A stretch of DNA of 64,000 nucleotides from Streptomyces sp. AP-93. GTDB taxonomy: Bacteria > Actinomycetota > Actinomycetes > Streptomycetales > Streptomycetaceae. Position 1 is the stretch's first letter. Each line of letters opens with the position of its first letter. Shown piece after piece: positions 34,964-44,072 of the stretch. The notes beneath the pieces are model-generated. The model made no database searches. It was not told where the DNA came from and saw only the letters and a program-made list of their open reading frames with translations. A program made the position numbers and the translations under genes. The stretch covers positions 186,001 through 250,000 of the forward strand of contig NZ_JALGBX010000012.1 in assembly GCF_022808175.1 (NCBI RefSeq). The letters run 5' to 3'.

Positions 34964-36403
34964 TCAGTCGGACACGGCAGCGCCGTAGAACGCGCGGCCC
35001 CCGGGGGCGCCGAAGGTCGTGCCGGTGAAGCTGATGGAGCCGGTGCCGGTGATGCCGCCGGGCGCCGCCGGCAGAACCCAGGCCCGCCCGGCGTAGTTGT
35101 TGTCGTGCCACGCCCCGACGACCAGATCCGCCTTGCCATCGCTGTTGCCGTCGATCAGCGAGACCACGGCGCCGAAGTGGTCCCAGGGCTGCGAAGTGTC
35201 GGGCACGCCCGCGGAGTCCTGCGTGAAGTTGCGGGCGCCCACGGTCGTGACGCCACTGGCGCTGCCCCGGAGAATCGTCACCGCGCCCGCGCGCTTGGTG
35301 GCGGTGGTGTCGGTTCCGGTCTCTCCCGAGACCCCGATCGCAAGGTCGGCGTACCCGTCCCCATCGGTGTCACCCACGGCGACGGAGCGGCCGAACGCGT
35401 CGGATTCCTCGCCCGTGCCCGGTACCCCGGGGGTGTCCTGGGTGATCTGCCGGGGCTTCAGCGTGGTGCTCATCCCCTGCGGGCCGCCGAAGGCGACGGC
35501 GACGGTCCCGCCGAGCCCGCCGGGCACACCGTCGGTACCGGACATGCCGCCGACGAAGTCGCCGTAGCCGTCGCGGTTCAGGTCTCCGATGGCGATGTCG
35601 CCGACGTAGACCTCACCGAAGGGCTGGCCGGCGTAGGCCAGACCGTCCTTGCTCCCCAAGAAGAGGGCGACCGTCTGCTTCGAGGCAGCGCCGTCCGCGG
35701 TGACCGTCATGCCCTGCACCACCACGTCGGCCTTGCCGTCATGGTTGACGTCCCCCATGGTGACCTGCCCGGGCAGGATGCCGTCCTTCTTCTGGGTGGG
35801 GTGGAAGGCCGAGGAAGCCGGGTAGCCGTTGGTGCGGTTGAACGGGCCGTACAACAGAGCCAAGCCCGCGCCTTGTCCGGCCCTGTCGGCGAAGCCGCCC
35901 TCCACGACGATGTCGGCGTGACCGTCGCCGTTGATGTCGCCCACGTCGGACTTCGCCACGCGCACCATCAGGGGATGGATGCCGCGCACCCGGGTGCCGC
36001 CGGACAGCCCGCTCTTGCCGCCCCACACGATCATCATGTGTGGAGACCCCTGCGCGATGACGACCTGATCCGCGTACCCGTCGTCGTTCAGGTCCCCGGA
36101 GCTGCCCAGCCCCGAGCCGAACCTCTCGGCCGGCAGCGGATCCCCGGGAAGGTTGGCCCGGCTGAGCAGCTTGCCCCCGCTCGTGGTCAGACCACGGGAC
36201 GACCCGTTCAGCGTGGTCATGTACCCCGCCCCCGCGACCCCGTTCACGGTCCCGTCTGCGGCGCCGATCACCGCGTCGGGGTAGCCGTCGCTGTTGAAAT
36301 CACCCGGCAGCACGGCCCCGGAGGCAGCCATGGGCTGCGCGAAGGCCGGTCCGGCGGACACGGCGGCGCACAAAGCCGCCGCCACTGCACAACGCACACG
36401 CAT
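34964..36403 (-). CDS. secreted FG-GAP (integrin alpha-type) repeat protein
   Basis: 479-aa secreted beta-propeller protein. The signal peptide runs MRVRCAVAAAL to about AFA (residue 23). At least seven FG-GAP repeats follow, each with a calcium-binding DxNxDGxxD-like loop (DFNSDGYPD, DLNDDGYAD, DINGDGHAD, DVNHDGKAD, DLNRDGYGD, DTDGDGYAD, DGNSDGKAD). The start at 36403 was chosen for its GGAGG, six bases upstream, and the signal peptide. Such proteins bind surfaces or polysaccharides outside the cell. No enzymatic domain is seen. Confidence 0.88.
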   Translation of the reverse strand: MRVRCAVAAALCAAVSAGPAFAQPMAASGAVLPGDFNSDGYPDAVIGAADGTVNGVAGAGYMTTLNGSSRGLTTSGGKLLSRANLPGDPLPAERFGSGLGSSGDLNDDGYADQVVIAQGSPHMMIVWGGKSGLSGGTRVRGIHPLMVRVAKSDVGDINGDGHADIVVEGGFADRAGQGAGLALLYGPFNRTNGYPASSAFHPTQKKDGILPGQVTMGDVNHDGKADVVVQGMTVTADGAASKQTVALFLGSKDGLAYAGQPFGEVYVGDIAIGDLNRDGYGDFVGGMSGTDGVPGGLGGTVAVAFGGPQGMSTTLKPRQITQDTPGVPGTGEESDAFGRSVAVGDTDGDGYADLAIGVSGETGTDTTATKRAGAVTILRGSASGVTTVGARNFTQDSAGVPDTSQPWDHFGAVVSLIDGNSDGKADLVVGAWHDNNYAGRAWVLPAAPGGITGTGSISFTGTTFGAPGGRAFYGAAVSD

Positions 36404-36484
36404 GAAGTTCCTCCGTAAGGGCGCTCCTGCCCCGCACACATCGGCCGGCAGCAAGACTCACGCGCCCGCGGCATGGTTGTACGG

Positions 36485-36925
36485 TCAGTCCACGTCGGCG
36501 ACCTTGACGGTGACCGGGGTTCCGGCCTCCACCGTCCGGCTGACGGTGCAGAGCTTGTCGTGGGAGGTCTTTACGGCGCGCGGCAGGATCGCGCGGGCCC
36601 GGTCGCCGGCCCCGCCCGGGGGGAAGCGGACGGTGAAGGCGGCCTCGAGGCCGGTCATGTGGTTGCCGCCCGCATCTTCGGCCTTGTGCCCGTGGACGGC
36701 GACGGAGAACTCGCCGGGTTCGGCGTGCCGGCTGGTGGCGACGTCCACGTCGGCCGCGGAGCAGCCGCCGATCGCGGCGAGGAAGAGCTCGACGGGGGTG
36801 AAGCCCCCGACGGACCCGGTGCCGAAGGTGATCGTGTCACCGCGGGAGTTGGTCGCGGTGAACAGGCCCGGACCGGTTCGCTCGACGGTGACGGAGCGCA
36901 GGGAGTCAAGGGAGTCAGCAGTCAT
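36485..36925 (-). CDS. OsmC-family peroxiredoxin-like protein
   Basis: 146-aa OsmC/Ohr-fold protein. The two reactive cysteines are placed as in the family: FLAAIGGCSAADVD and SHDKLCTVSRTV. It reduces organic hydroperoxides or handles thiol-reactive small molecules in the cytoplasm. The start at ATG 36925 is closest to the conserved N-terminus; an earlier in-frame Met adds about 14 Gly/Arg-rich residues. It lies 81 bases upstream of, and is unrelated in function to, the secreted FG-GAP gene's 5' end. Confidence 0.82.
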   Translation of the reverse strand: MTADSLDSLRSVTVERTGPGLFTATNSRGDTITFGTGSVGGFTPVELFLAAIGGCSAADVDVATSRHAEPGEFSVAVHGHKAEDAGGNHMTGLEAAFTVRFPPGGAGDRARAILPRAVKTSHDKLCTVSRTVEAGTPVTVKVADVD

Positions 36926-37164
36926 GACCTCGACGGTAGCCCCGCCGCCACGCATGTGCCGTGCCACACGGCGGCGCGGGAGTGTGTACGGCCGGTGCTC
37001 CCCGATGGTCTGTCACACGCCTGTGACGCGGACCGGACCATTCCACCCACACAAGATCACTAATTTTCTGTCTGCAGCCAGCAGCCCGAACTCAACGGCC
37101 TCCACCGGAAGAGACCACGGCATACGGCTCTCCTTCAGTCACACCAAAGCTCCAAGGAGTCGTC

Positions 37165-38040
37165 ATGCGTACCGCCCTCCGCGCCACCACCACCGCTCTC
37201 GCCCTCATCGGCGCGGTGATCGCCGCCCCCGCCACGGCCTTCGCGGCCTCTTCCCCGGCCCAGCAGGCTTCCCCCGCGCGCACCCTGGTGGTCGCCGAGA
37301 ACTGCGTCCAGAGCAAGGTCATCCCGTCCCTGTTCGCCGGCCTGACGGTCAAGCTGACCAACAGCGCCCACACCGGCGCCAAGGCGCAGCTGCGCGACGA
37401 GAGCGGCAAGGTGCTGGGCACGGTCGACCAGTCCAAGCCGGTGGACCTGGCCAGCGGCCTGCGGATCGACGGCGTGCTGTCCACCGCGCCCGTCTTCAAG
37501 CAGCGCACCCAGGGCGGCGACATGCCGTGGACCGCCACCGCGTTCCCGAAGCTGCCCAAGGACTGCAACACCGCCGGCAGCCTCTACTCCACGACGAAGT
37601 ACGGCAGCCTGACCGTCAAGACCTACAAGGCCGGGCCGCAGCTCTTCAGCTCGCACATCGTCGAGAACGGCAAGCGCGTGGGCTTCCTGCACCCGGCGGC
37701 CACCGCCTACCAGGACGTCCGCAAGGTCGGCCAGCGCTACGTCCGCCTCACCGCCGACGGCGAGATCCACAGCTGGACCGGTGCCACCACCGTCTCCCCG
37801 AAGCTCGGCGTCTACAAGGTCGCGGGCGGCACGAAGGTCCGCCTGGTGAAGAAGGACGGTCTGTACGGCGTCCAGATGACCTCGCACGGCAGCTGGAGCA
37901 ACTGGACCTACTTCGCCAAGGGCAAGTCCGTGATCCTCCAGGACAACAACACCATCATCGTGCTGAACGCGAACGGCACCCTCTCCAACTTCGTCTACGG
38001 CATCGCCCGCCAGACCGCACCGGTCTGGACCAACGCCTGA
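37165..38040 (+). CDS. secreted protein of unknown function, 291 aa
   Basis: A Sec signal peptide (MRTALRATTTALALIG, cut near residue 28 after AFA) is followed by a soluble beta-rich domain. It has two cysteines in the mature part (ENCVQSK, KDCNTAG) that could form one disulfide. The C-terminal half contains several Gly/Trp/Asn-rich turns (HSWTGATT, SHGSWSNWTYF). No family recognised. ATG 37165 with AAGGAG at 37154-37159 gives a well-formed secretion gene. It is monocistronic with its own terminator. Confidence 0.85.
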   Translation: MRTALRATTTALALIGAVIAAPATAFAASSPAQQASPARTLVVAENCVQSKVIPSLFAGLTVKLTNSAHTGAKAQLRDESGKVLGTVDQSKPVDLASGLRIDGVLSTAPVFKQRTQGGDMPWTATAFPKLPKDCNTAGSLYSTTKYGSLTVKTYKAGPQLFSSHIVENGKRVGFLHPAATAYQDVRKVGQRYVRLTADGEIHSWTGATTVSPKLGVYKVAGGTKVRLVKKDGLYGVQMTSHGSWSNWTYFAKGKSVILQDNNTIIVLNANGTLSNFVYGIARQTAPVWTNA

Positions 38041-38093
38041 TCATCCGCCGACCGGCCACGGATCCCCGGCCGGTCACCCACCACCCGCACCAC

Positions 38094-38145
38094 CCCGAAG
38101 GGGGCCGCTCCGGCAGACACTCTGCCGAGGCGGCCCCCTTCCGGG
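38094..38145 (+). terminator. terminator of the secreted-protein gene
   Basis: Arms of about 24 bp (38094-38117, 38121-38145) with one or two mismatches and a 3-base loop, 53 bases after the stop. Confidence 0.75.
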
Positions 38146-38203
38146 CTCGGCGGATGCGCGCCCTCGGCGACGCGCGGTCATCACGTGATCGACCGGCCAG
38201 GTC

Positions 38204-38494
38204 CTAGCCGTGGGCGTTCGGGGAGGGCGCCGTGCCCACGGTGTAGCCGAGGGCGTGCAGCGGCCGGCGGACGGCCTCGAGGAGTGCGTGCGCCCGGTCC
38301 AGAGCGCGGGCTTCCGTGTCGGCGCGCACGAAGACCACGAGCCCCAGGCCGTACGGGGCCGGCCGCGCGCGCAGGTGTTCCAGGTGGTGGTCCGCCGAGG
38401 CGTGGGCCCACAGCAGTTCGTCGAGGATGTGTGCCTCGTTCGCCGTACCGGGGCCGCCGTTCATGCGGAGCAAGGATGCCTGGACCATGCGCAT
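38204..38494 (-). CDS. small hypothetical protein, 96 aa
   Basis: Small cytoplasmic protein with two helical segments (NEAHILDELLWAHASADHHLEHL and ARALDRAHALLEAV). The strand LGLVVFV suggests a compact alpha/beta fold. I do not recognise the family. The start is set at ATG 38494, the first Met after a purine-rich stretch GGAAGGGAA; longer open reading upstream has a random-looking composition. It is divergent from the LuxR-type gene beginning about 38754. Confidence 0.5.
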   Translation of the reverse strand: MRMVQASLLRMNGGPGTANEAHILDELLWAHASADHHLEHLRARPAPYGLGLVVFVRADTEARALDRAHALLEAVRRPLHALGYTVGTAPSPNAHG

Positions 38495-38753
38495 GAGGGT
38501 TCCCTTCCGAGGAGCCGACCGGCCGGACACGGTGGTTCCAGCGTGCGCGGCCCCGGGGGTGCTCGGAAGTGCGCACCCCTGGCACCAAGCGGCCTGGCAC
38601 CTTCCGGAAGGCTCGTACCAACCCGGCCACTTCCGGATGATTACCGGCCGCCGGTGACGACGTTCCTTGTCGCGGCCGCGACCTGCTGAGACCATCGCGC
38701 GCAGCGAGCACGCGGGAGCTGCTGCGCAAGCGTCCATCTGGGGGGTTGGGCAC

Positions 38754-39743
38754 GTGCTGGAGATGCTGGGGCTGGAGCCGCACACCGAGAACGTCTACCG
38801 GGAACTCCTCACCGATCCCACAGGAGGTGTGGCCGAGATCGGGCTGCGCCTCGCGCTGCCCGAGGCGACCGTACGGGCCTGCCTAGACCAGCTCGCGGAC
38901 CTGGCCCTCGTCCGCCCCTCCCGCGACGAACCGGGCGCCCTGCGGGCCGTGAGCCCGGAGCGCGGGCTGGAACTGCTGCTGCGCCGCCAGGAAACAGAGC
39001 TGCTGCGTAGACAGCGGGAACTGGAGTTGAACAAGGCCGCGGCGGCCCGCGCGGTCGCCGAGTACGCCGACCTGCGCCCGGGGACGGCCGACGGAGACGG
39101 GACCGAGCGGCTGGTGGGGCTGGACGCGATCCAGGCGAAGCTGGAGGTGCTCGCCGAGGAGGTCGGCCGGGAGTGTCTCTCGGTGATGCCCGGCGGGGCG
39201 CAGTCGCAGGCGAGCCTGGACGCTTCGCGCCCGCTGGACGAACAGGCGCTGCGGCGCGGCATCTCCATGCTGACGCTGTACCAGGACAGCGCCCGGAACG
39301 ACCCGGCCACCCACGCGTACGCCCAGTGGATGACCCGGGAGGGCGGGATGGTCCGCACCTGCCCGGTACTGCCCCCGCGGCTCCTCCTCTTCGACCGTGA
39401 GACCGCCGTCGTCCCCATCGACCCGGCCAACACCCGCCTGGGCGCGCTGTGTACGCGCGAGCCGGGCATCGTGGCCTCACTGGCGGCGCTGTTCGACCAG
39501 ACCTGGAGCGCCGCCGTACCGCTCGGCGCGGACCGGCCGCAGGAGTCCGCGACCGGACTCACCCCGGCGGAGCGGGAGCTCCTGAAACTGCTGGCCTCGG
39601 GCATGACGGACGACATGGCGGGCCGGCGCCTGGGCGTTTCGATGCGGACGGTACGGCGGCAGATGGCCGCCCTCATGGAGCGGCTGGAGGCCAGCAGCCG
39701 CTTCGAGGCGGGACTGAAGGCGGCCCAGCGAGGCTGGCTCTGA
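38754..39743 (+). CDS. LuxR-type regulator with a TrmB-like N-terminus
   Basis: 329 aa from GTG 38754 (ATG 38763 is an equal alternative). N-terminal residues 1-90 form a winged-helix of the TrmB type (TENVYREL, GVAEIGLRLALPEATVRACLDQL). A helical connector with a phosphatidylcholine-hydrolase-like/PLD-type sensor region follows. The C-terminal LuxR HTH is TPAERELLKLLASGMTDD then MRTVRRQMAAL (about 275-325). This architecture is common in Streptomyces next to small secreted-peptide genes. Here it lies 160 bases upstream of the IGWD-repeat peptide, suggesting control of that gene (inference). Confidence 0.8.
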   Translation: MLEMLGLEPHTENVYRELLTDPTGGVAEIGLRLALPEATVRACLDQLADLALVRPSRDEPGALRAVSPERGLELLLRRQETELLRRQRELELNKAAAARAVAEYADLRPGTADGDGTERLVGLDAIQAKLEVLAEEVGRECLSVMPGGAQSQASLDASRPLDEQALRRGISMLTLYQDSARNDPATHAYAQWMTREGGMVRTCPVLPPRLLLFDRETAVVPIDPANTRLGALCTREPGIVASLAALFDQTWSAAVPLGADRPQESATGLTPAERELLKLLASGMTDDMAGRRLGVSMRTVRRQMAALMERLEASSRFEAGLKAAQRGWL

Positions 39744-39903
39744 CGCCACCGCCCGGACGTCACCAATAGGTCAGGACGCTTGGTGACACACGCAATCCCT
39801 TCTCCGGAGCGGGGCGAGTGAGCAGGATTTGGTTCACCGGGAGGGCGGCGGAAACGCGGCGGTCCGGTCCACGAAACCACTGACTCTCGCTGGGGGAACC
39901 GCC

Positions 39904-40134
39904 ATGTCCCGGACCAAGTCCCTGCTCGCCACCGCCGTGCTCTCCCTGCTGATGACAGGCCTCGCCACCACCACGGCGGCAGCGGCGGACGGCACCACCA
40001 GCATCGGCTGGGACACGGCCCCGACGGCCCCGGCGGGTGACACCGGCATCGGCTGGGACGTCGCTCCGGCAGCCACCACAGGTGACTCGGGGATCGGCTG
40101 GGACACCGCCCCGACGGCCACCACCGCCGCCTGA
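39904..40134 (+). CDS. secreted 76-aa peptide with three IGWD repeats
   Basis: A signal peptide (MSRTKSLLATAVLSLLMTG, cleavage near AAAA at 25-28) is followed by a short mature peptide of about 48 residues. Three copies of IGWD-x-AP-x-A occur at residues 34, 49 and 64, an exact 15-residue period. No cysteines are present. Each repeat is preceded by a Ser/Thr/Gly-Asp stretch (TTS, GDTG, GDSG). ATG 39904 follows GGGGGAACC. I do not recognise a family. It could be a structural or signalling peptide, or a substrate for processing. Confidence 0.72.
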   Translation: MSRTKSLLATAVLSLLMTGLATTTAAAADGTTSIGWDTAPTAPAGDTGIGWDVAPAATTGDSGIGWDTAPTATTAA

Positions 40135-40291
40135 CCTGCCTGACCTGCCTGACCGAGCCGGGGCCGTGCGCAGCCCCCGCAGGCCGTCGGCACCACGCAC
40201 GTCCCAGCCCCCTCGGCCGCAGGCCCGCCGCCCGCCTCCCGCCGAGCCGCGCACGCCCCTCCCGCGAGGAGCCCCGTCAAGGAGCACAGCC

Positions 40292-41587
40292 ATGCCTTCT
40301 TCGCCCTCCACCACCCGCCGCCGCGCCGCCGTCACCGCTCTCGCCGCCCTGACGCTCACGCCGCTGCTCGGGCTGGCCACCGCCGGCACGGCGCACGCAG
40401 ACTCCACCGCCGTCGCCTCCATAGCCAAGGCCCAGACCGGCAAGGGCTGCTCCTCCTTCTACGGCTGCCCGCACCCCGGCCAGTGGTGCGCCGACTTCGC
40501 CCGCTGGGTCTGGAGCCAGGCCGGCGCCACGCCAATGACCGGCATAGACAGCAGGGCGGTCAGCTTCTACCAGTTCGGCAAGAGCAACGGCACGCTCCAC
40601 TCGACCCCCCAGGTCGGTGACGCCGTCGTCTACGACGCGGACGGCTCCCTCGCCGACGGCGAGGCCGATCACGTCAACCTGGTCGTCGAGGTCTCCGCGG
40701 ACGGCACCCAGATCAAGACGGTCGGCGGGAACGAGAGCAACTCCGTGCAGGCCCGAAGCTGGTTCAACTGGCGGACCAACTCCAGCCCCGTCGGCGCCGG
40801 CCGCGCCCTCGCCTTCGTCGGACCCAAGGGGCTCGGTGCCCCGCCCACCCCCGCACCCACGCAGTCGACGTACCGGGGTGACATACCGATCTCGGGGGAC
40901 TGGGACGGCCGCGGTCACACCCAGGTGGGTGTGTTCCGCAACTCCGGCGGTGCGAACCAGTTCATCCTGCGCCACGACGACGGCTCGATCTCGGTGATCG
41001 CACTCGGAGATCCGGGTGACCAGCCGATCACCGGCGACTGGGATGGCACGGGGCACACCCAGGTAGGTGTGTTCCGCAACTCCGGCGGTGCGAACCAGTT
41101 CATCCTGCGCCACGACGACGGCTCGACCTCGGTGATCGCACTCGGAGACGCGGGCGACCAGCCGATCATCGGGGACTGGGAGGGCACCGGCCGCGCCCAG
41201 GTGGGCGTGTTCCGCAATACGGGCGGCGCGAACGAGTTCATCATGCGCCATGCCAACGGCTCCTTGAACACCGTCCTGTTGGGCGACCGCGGAGACCAGC
41301 CGGTCATCGGCCACTGGGACGGGGGCGCCCGCGATCTCCCGGGCATCTTCCGGCGCAGCTCCTCCGGCGGCGCGAACACCATCGCAGCGCTGCACGCCGA
41401 CGGCTCCGTGACGCACGCGCAGTACGGCAACCCGGGCGATCTGCCCGTCATCGGTGACTGGAGCGGAGCGGGCCGCAGCAGCTACGGCATCTACCGGCCG
41501 GGCAACGCCACCTTCTCGCTGAGCAACAGCTACGCGGGCGCCGCCGACACCTCCTTCATCTACGGCAACGGCGGCACCTGGTCCTGA
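40292..41587 (+). CDS. secreted CHAP-domain protein with VCBS/FG-GAP-like repeats
   Basis: 431-aa secreted protein. The signal peptide is cut near AHA (residue 33). The CHAP (NlpC/P60-like amidase) domain covers about 40-165, with the catalytic Cys in QWCADFARWVW and the His in ADHVNLVVE. A C-terminal domain (about 190-431) holds five repeats containing GDW(D/E)G. Repeats 1 and 2 are nearly identical in DNA. ATG 40292 has AAGGAG upstream. It is expected to cleave peptidoglycan cross-bridges or peptide stems outside the cell. It is a paralogue of the next gene. Confidence 0.85.
   Translation: MPSSPSTTRRRAAVTALAALTLTPLLGLATAGTAHADSTAVASIAKAQTGKGCSSFYGCPHPGQWCADFARWVWSQAGATPMTGIDSRAVSFYQFGKSNGTLHSTPQVGDAVVYDADGSLADGEADHVNLVVEVSADGTQIKTVGGNESNSVQARSWFNWRTNSSPVGAGRALAFVGPKGLGAPPTPAPTQSTYRGDIPISGDWDGRGHTQVGVFRNSGGANQFILRHDDGSISVIALGDPGDQPITGDWDGTGHTQVGVFRNSGGANQFILRHDDGSTSVIALGDAGDQPIIGDWEGTGRAQVGVFRNTGGANEFIMRHANGSLNTVLLGDRGDQPVIGHWDGGARDLPGIFRRSSSGGANTIAALHADGSVTHAQYGNPGDLPVIGDWSGAGRSSYGIYRPGNATFSLSNSYAGAADTSFIYGNGGTWS
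40913..41188 (+). repeat. two near-identical 138-bp tandem repeats inside the CHAP gene
   Basis: Copies at 40913-41050 and 41051-41188 encode 46-residue units (GHTQVGVFRN ... GDWDGT) differing in about five residues. A third, more divergent unit follows from 41189. Confidence 0.85.
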
Positions 41588-41650
41588 CCGGCGGCCTCGC
41601 CACGCCCCCTCCACACCCACACCCCCCATCACGAGCCTTGGAGTCCCGTC

Positions 41651-43069
41651 ATGCCCGTTTCCCCCTCCCCCTCCCCCTCCCCCTCCCGTTCCCGTTCGCG
41701 GCGCCGTCCGCTCGCCGCCCTCGCCCTGGTCCTCACCGCCCCGCTCCTCGGCCTGACCGGCGCGGCCTCGGCCGCCGCCGACGGCGGGCAGGTCGCCACG
41801 ACGGCGAACGCCCAGATCGGCAAGGGCTGCTCCTCCTTCTACGGCTGCCCCCACCCCGGCGCCTGGTGCGCGGACTTCGCCCGCTGGGTGTGGGGACAGG
41901 GCGGGGCGCAGACGAGCGGCCTGGGCGGGGCGGCGTACTCCTTCGTCACCTACGGCAGGCAACGCGGCACGATCCACAGCACCCCGCAGGTCGGTGACGC
42001 CGTCGTCTACGCCACCGCCGCCAACTGGTCCTCGGGCTGGGCCAACCACGTCAACGTCGTCGTCGCGGTCAGCGGTGACACGATCACCACGATCGGCGGC
42101 AACGAGAGCAACAGCGTGAAGAAGACCACCTTCAACTGGCGGACGAACGGCAACCCTGTGAACGCCGGCGCGATACGTGCCTTCGTCGGCGCGGTCTGGA
42201 CCGCCCCGCCCGCGAACACCAATCCGGCTTCTCTCCCGGCGGGCACCCTGATCAAGGGTCCGGGCAGTGCGACCGTCAAGGTGGTCGTCTCGGGGGCCGG
42301 CCTGAGCATCACCGGGGACGACGTGACCCGCGACGGGTACGACCTGTCCACCATCGTCCCGGTGACCGACGCCGCCTTCAACGCGCTGCCCAGCGTCCTG
42401 CCGAACGGCTCCGTGCTCATCGACCAGTCCGGCACCGACCGCACCGTCTACGCCAGCACGAGCGGTGTGTCCCTGCCCCTGAACGGCGCGGAGTTCACCG
42501 CGTACGGCTACGACACCCGCCCCCTGATGGGCGTCCCCACCTCGTACATCGCGAACACCACCGGCCGCCCGCTGCCGGACCAGAGCCTGGTGAAGGCCCC
42601 GGGCGACGCCACGGTGAAGCTCCTCGTCGGCGCGGCGGGCTTCGCCCTGACCATGGACGATGTCAACGCGATGGGCCTCGACCTCGGCCGCACGGTGGAG
42701 GTACCGCCCTCCTACTTCACCTCCTTGCCGACCACCCTGGCCAACAAGACCCTGTTCAAGGAGCCCGGCAACGCCACCGTCAAGGTGGCCGCCGGAGGCG
42801 CCGGAGCCGCGCTGACGCTGAACGACGTCAACGCCCTCGGCTACGACCTGAGCCAGACCCGCACCATCCCGTCCCACGCCTACTCCGCCATCGGCACCAC
42901 CCCCGCGGAGGGCACCCTGCTGCTCGCCCCGGGTGACGCCACCGTCTGGCTGATGACCGGTGGCCGCAAGCACGGCCTCACCGGCGCGGAGTGGAACGCG
43001 GGCGGCTACCGCGACGCCGACATCGTGCGCGTCCCCGCCGCCTTCCTGGCCGCCCTCCCCACCACCTGA
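41651..43069 (+). CDS. secreted CHAP-domain protein with a different repeat tail
   Basis: 472 aa. The N-terminus has a run of Ser-Pro (SPSPSPSPS) followed by Arg-rich residues before the hydrophobic signal core (LAALALVLTAPLLGL). The CHAP domain is close to that of the preceding gene (KGCSSFYGCPHPG identical; Cys in AWCADFARWVW and His in ANHVNVVVA). From about 190 to the end there are about five repeats of roughly 60 residues built on PGDATVK/PGSATVK and DDVxxxGYDL. They replace the GDWDG repeats of the paralogue, so the two share a catalytic head but have unlike tails. Confidence 0.86.
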   Translation: MPVSPSPSPSPSRSRSRRRPLAALALVLTAPLLGLTGAASAAADGGQVATTANAQIGKGCSSFYGCPHPGAWCADFARWVWGQGGAQTSGLGGAAYSFVTYGRQRGTIHSTPQVGDAVVYATAANWSSGWANHVNVVVAVSGDTITTIGGNESNSVKKTTFNWRTNGNPVNAGAIRAFVGAVWTAPPANTNPASLPAGTLIKGPGSATVKVVVSGAGLSITGDDVTRDGYDLSTIVPVTDAAFNALPSVLPNGSVLIDQSGTDRTVYASTSGVSLPLNGAEFTAYGYDTRPLMGVPTSYIANTTGRPLPDQSLVKAPGDATVKLLVGAAGFALTMDDVNAMGLDLGRTVEVPPSYFTSLPTTLANKTLFKEPGNATVKVAAGGAGAALTLNDVNALGYDLSQTRTIPSHAYSAIGTTPAEGTLLLAPGDATVWLMTGGRKHGLTGAEWNAGGYRDADIVRVPAAFLAALPTT

Positions 43070-43094
43070 CCTGCCGGTCCTCTGACCGACCACC

Positions 43095-43123
43095 AAGGGC
43101 CCTGCCTCACCGGCAGGGCCCTT
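43095..43123 (+). terminator. terminator of the CHAP pair
   Basis: Perfect 12-bp arms (43095-43106, 43112-43123) with a TCACC loop, followed by TCTCG. Confidence 0.8.
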
Positions 43124-43208
43124 CTCGACGGTCCATCGGCAGTCAGCTTGTCCCGTTCCATGCAGTCAGCTGGAAGCGAGGTGACCCCCGGAGTGTGGAC
43201 ACAGGGGC

Positions 43209-43910
43209 TCATGCTGCGGGTTGGAGTCTCTCTGTCTTGTGGTGCTGTTGTTCGAACTCCATCGGGGAGAGGTAGCCCAGCGCGCTGTGCCGGCGTCGGG
43301 CGTTGTAGTAGGTGAGCCACTGGAAGATCACCCCGGTGACGTCACCGCCTCGGGTCGCGACCGCGGCCTGGAGCGCGTCGATGACGAGGTCTGCTCGCAT
43401 GTGTGGGGCCATCGAGTAGCCGAGCACCCGGCGCGATCGGATGTCCAGGACGCAGACGAGGTAGAGCCAGGCGGCTCCGACCTGCACGTATGTGATGTCG
43501 CCGCACCACTTCTCGTCCAGGGCGTCAGCGGCGAAGTCCCGCTGGACCAGGTCCGCCACCGGCGGGGCGAGACGGTCCGCGATGGTGGTGCGCTTCTTCT
43601 TCCGCAAGTGACGGCCGACGATGCCGTTCTTGCGCATCAGCCTGGCGACCCGCTTGCGGTTCACCGTGTGGCCGAAGCCGCGCAGTTCGGCATGGACGCG
43701 CAGCGCGCCGTAATTCCCGCGGTGTTCGGCGTGGATCTCGCGGATCTCGGCGACCAGGACGTCCTCATCAGCCTGCCGTGCGGCTCGAGTTTCCGCGCCG
43801 GCGGTCCACCGGTAGTAGCCGGAGCGGGAGACTTCCAGCACCCGGCATATCCGCTTGATGCCAAACCTCTCGGCGTGGGCGGAGACGAAGCCCCAAGCGG
43901 CGGTCTTCAC
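43209..43910 (-). pseudogene. IS3 orfB transposase with its DDE core deleted
   Basis: From GTG 43910 the N-terminal HTH-21 segment (RICRVLEVSRSGYY) and the first DDE Asp (CGDITYV) are intact. Conservation continues through VLDIRSRRVLGY to GDVTGVIF. The protein then jumps directly to QWLTYYNARRRHSALGYLSP (from about 43327). The segment that should carry HSD..GSQYTS and the catalytic Glu (roughly 55-60 residues) is absent, and the frame is preserved across the junction. It cannot be an active transposase. The GTG overlaps the orfA stop (GTGA at 43907-43910). Confidence 0.85.
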
Positions 43911-44057
43911 TTGATCTCCCGGGCGAAATACGCCGCTGCCCGGCGCAGGATCTCCCGCTCCGACTGCCATTCTTTCTCCGCCCTGGCCAGCCGGGGATTC
44001 TCCGCCCGCAGCCGGACCAGCTCGGCCTCCGTGTCCTGCGACGCGCCAGCAGCGGCC
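43907..44057 (-). pseudogene. 3' end of IS3 orfA
   Basis: About 48 codons of the IS3 orfA C-terminus: a leucine-zipper-like ELVRLRAENPRLARAEKEW and EREILRRAAAYFAREIK before the stop. The N-terminal HTH half is missing. Confidence 0.75.
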
Positions 44058-44072
44058 GGAGACCTATCGGCG

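Larger units (their letters stand above)
43189..44060 (-). mobile_element. defective IS3-family copy
   Basis: Remains of an IS3-type element on the minus strand. The transposase orfB is internally deleted and the orfA keeps only its last about 48 codons. Right-end sequence (ACCCCCGGAGTGTGGACACAGGGG, 43183-43206) is visible, but no matching inverted repeat is seen at the other end, which is cut off near 44060 beside a truncated secreted-protein gene. Confidence 0.8.

Noticed and set aside
39904..40134. The IGWD peptide as a classical RiPP precursor
   Set aside because: It has a Sec signal peptide and no cysteine or Ser/Thr dehydration pattern, and there is no modifying enzyme or leader-peptide protease next to it.
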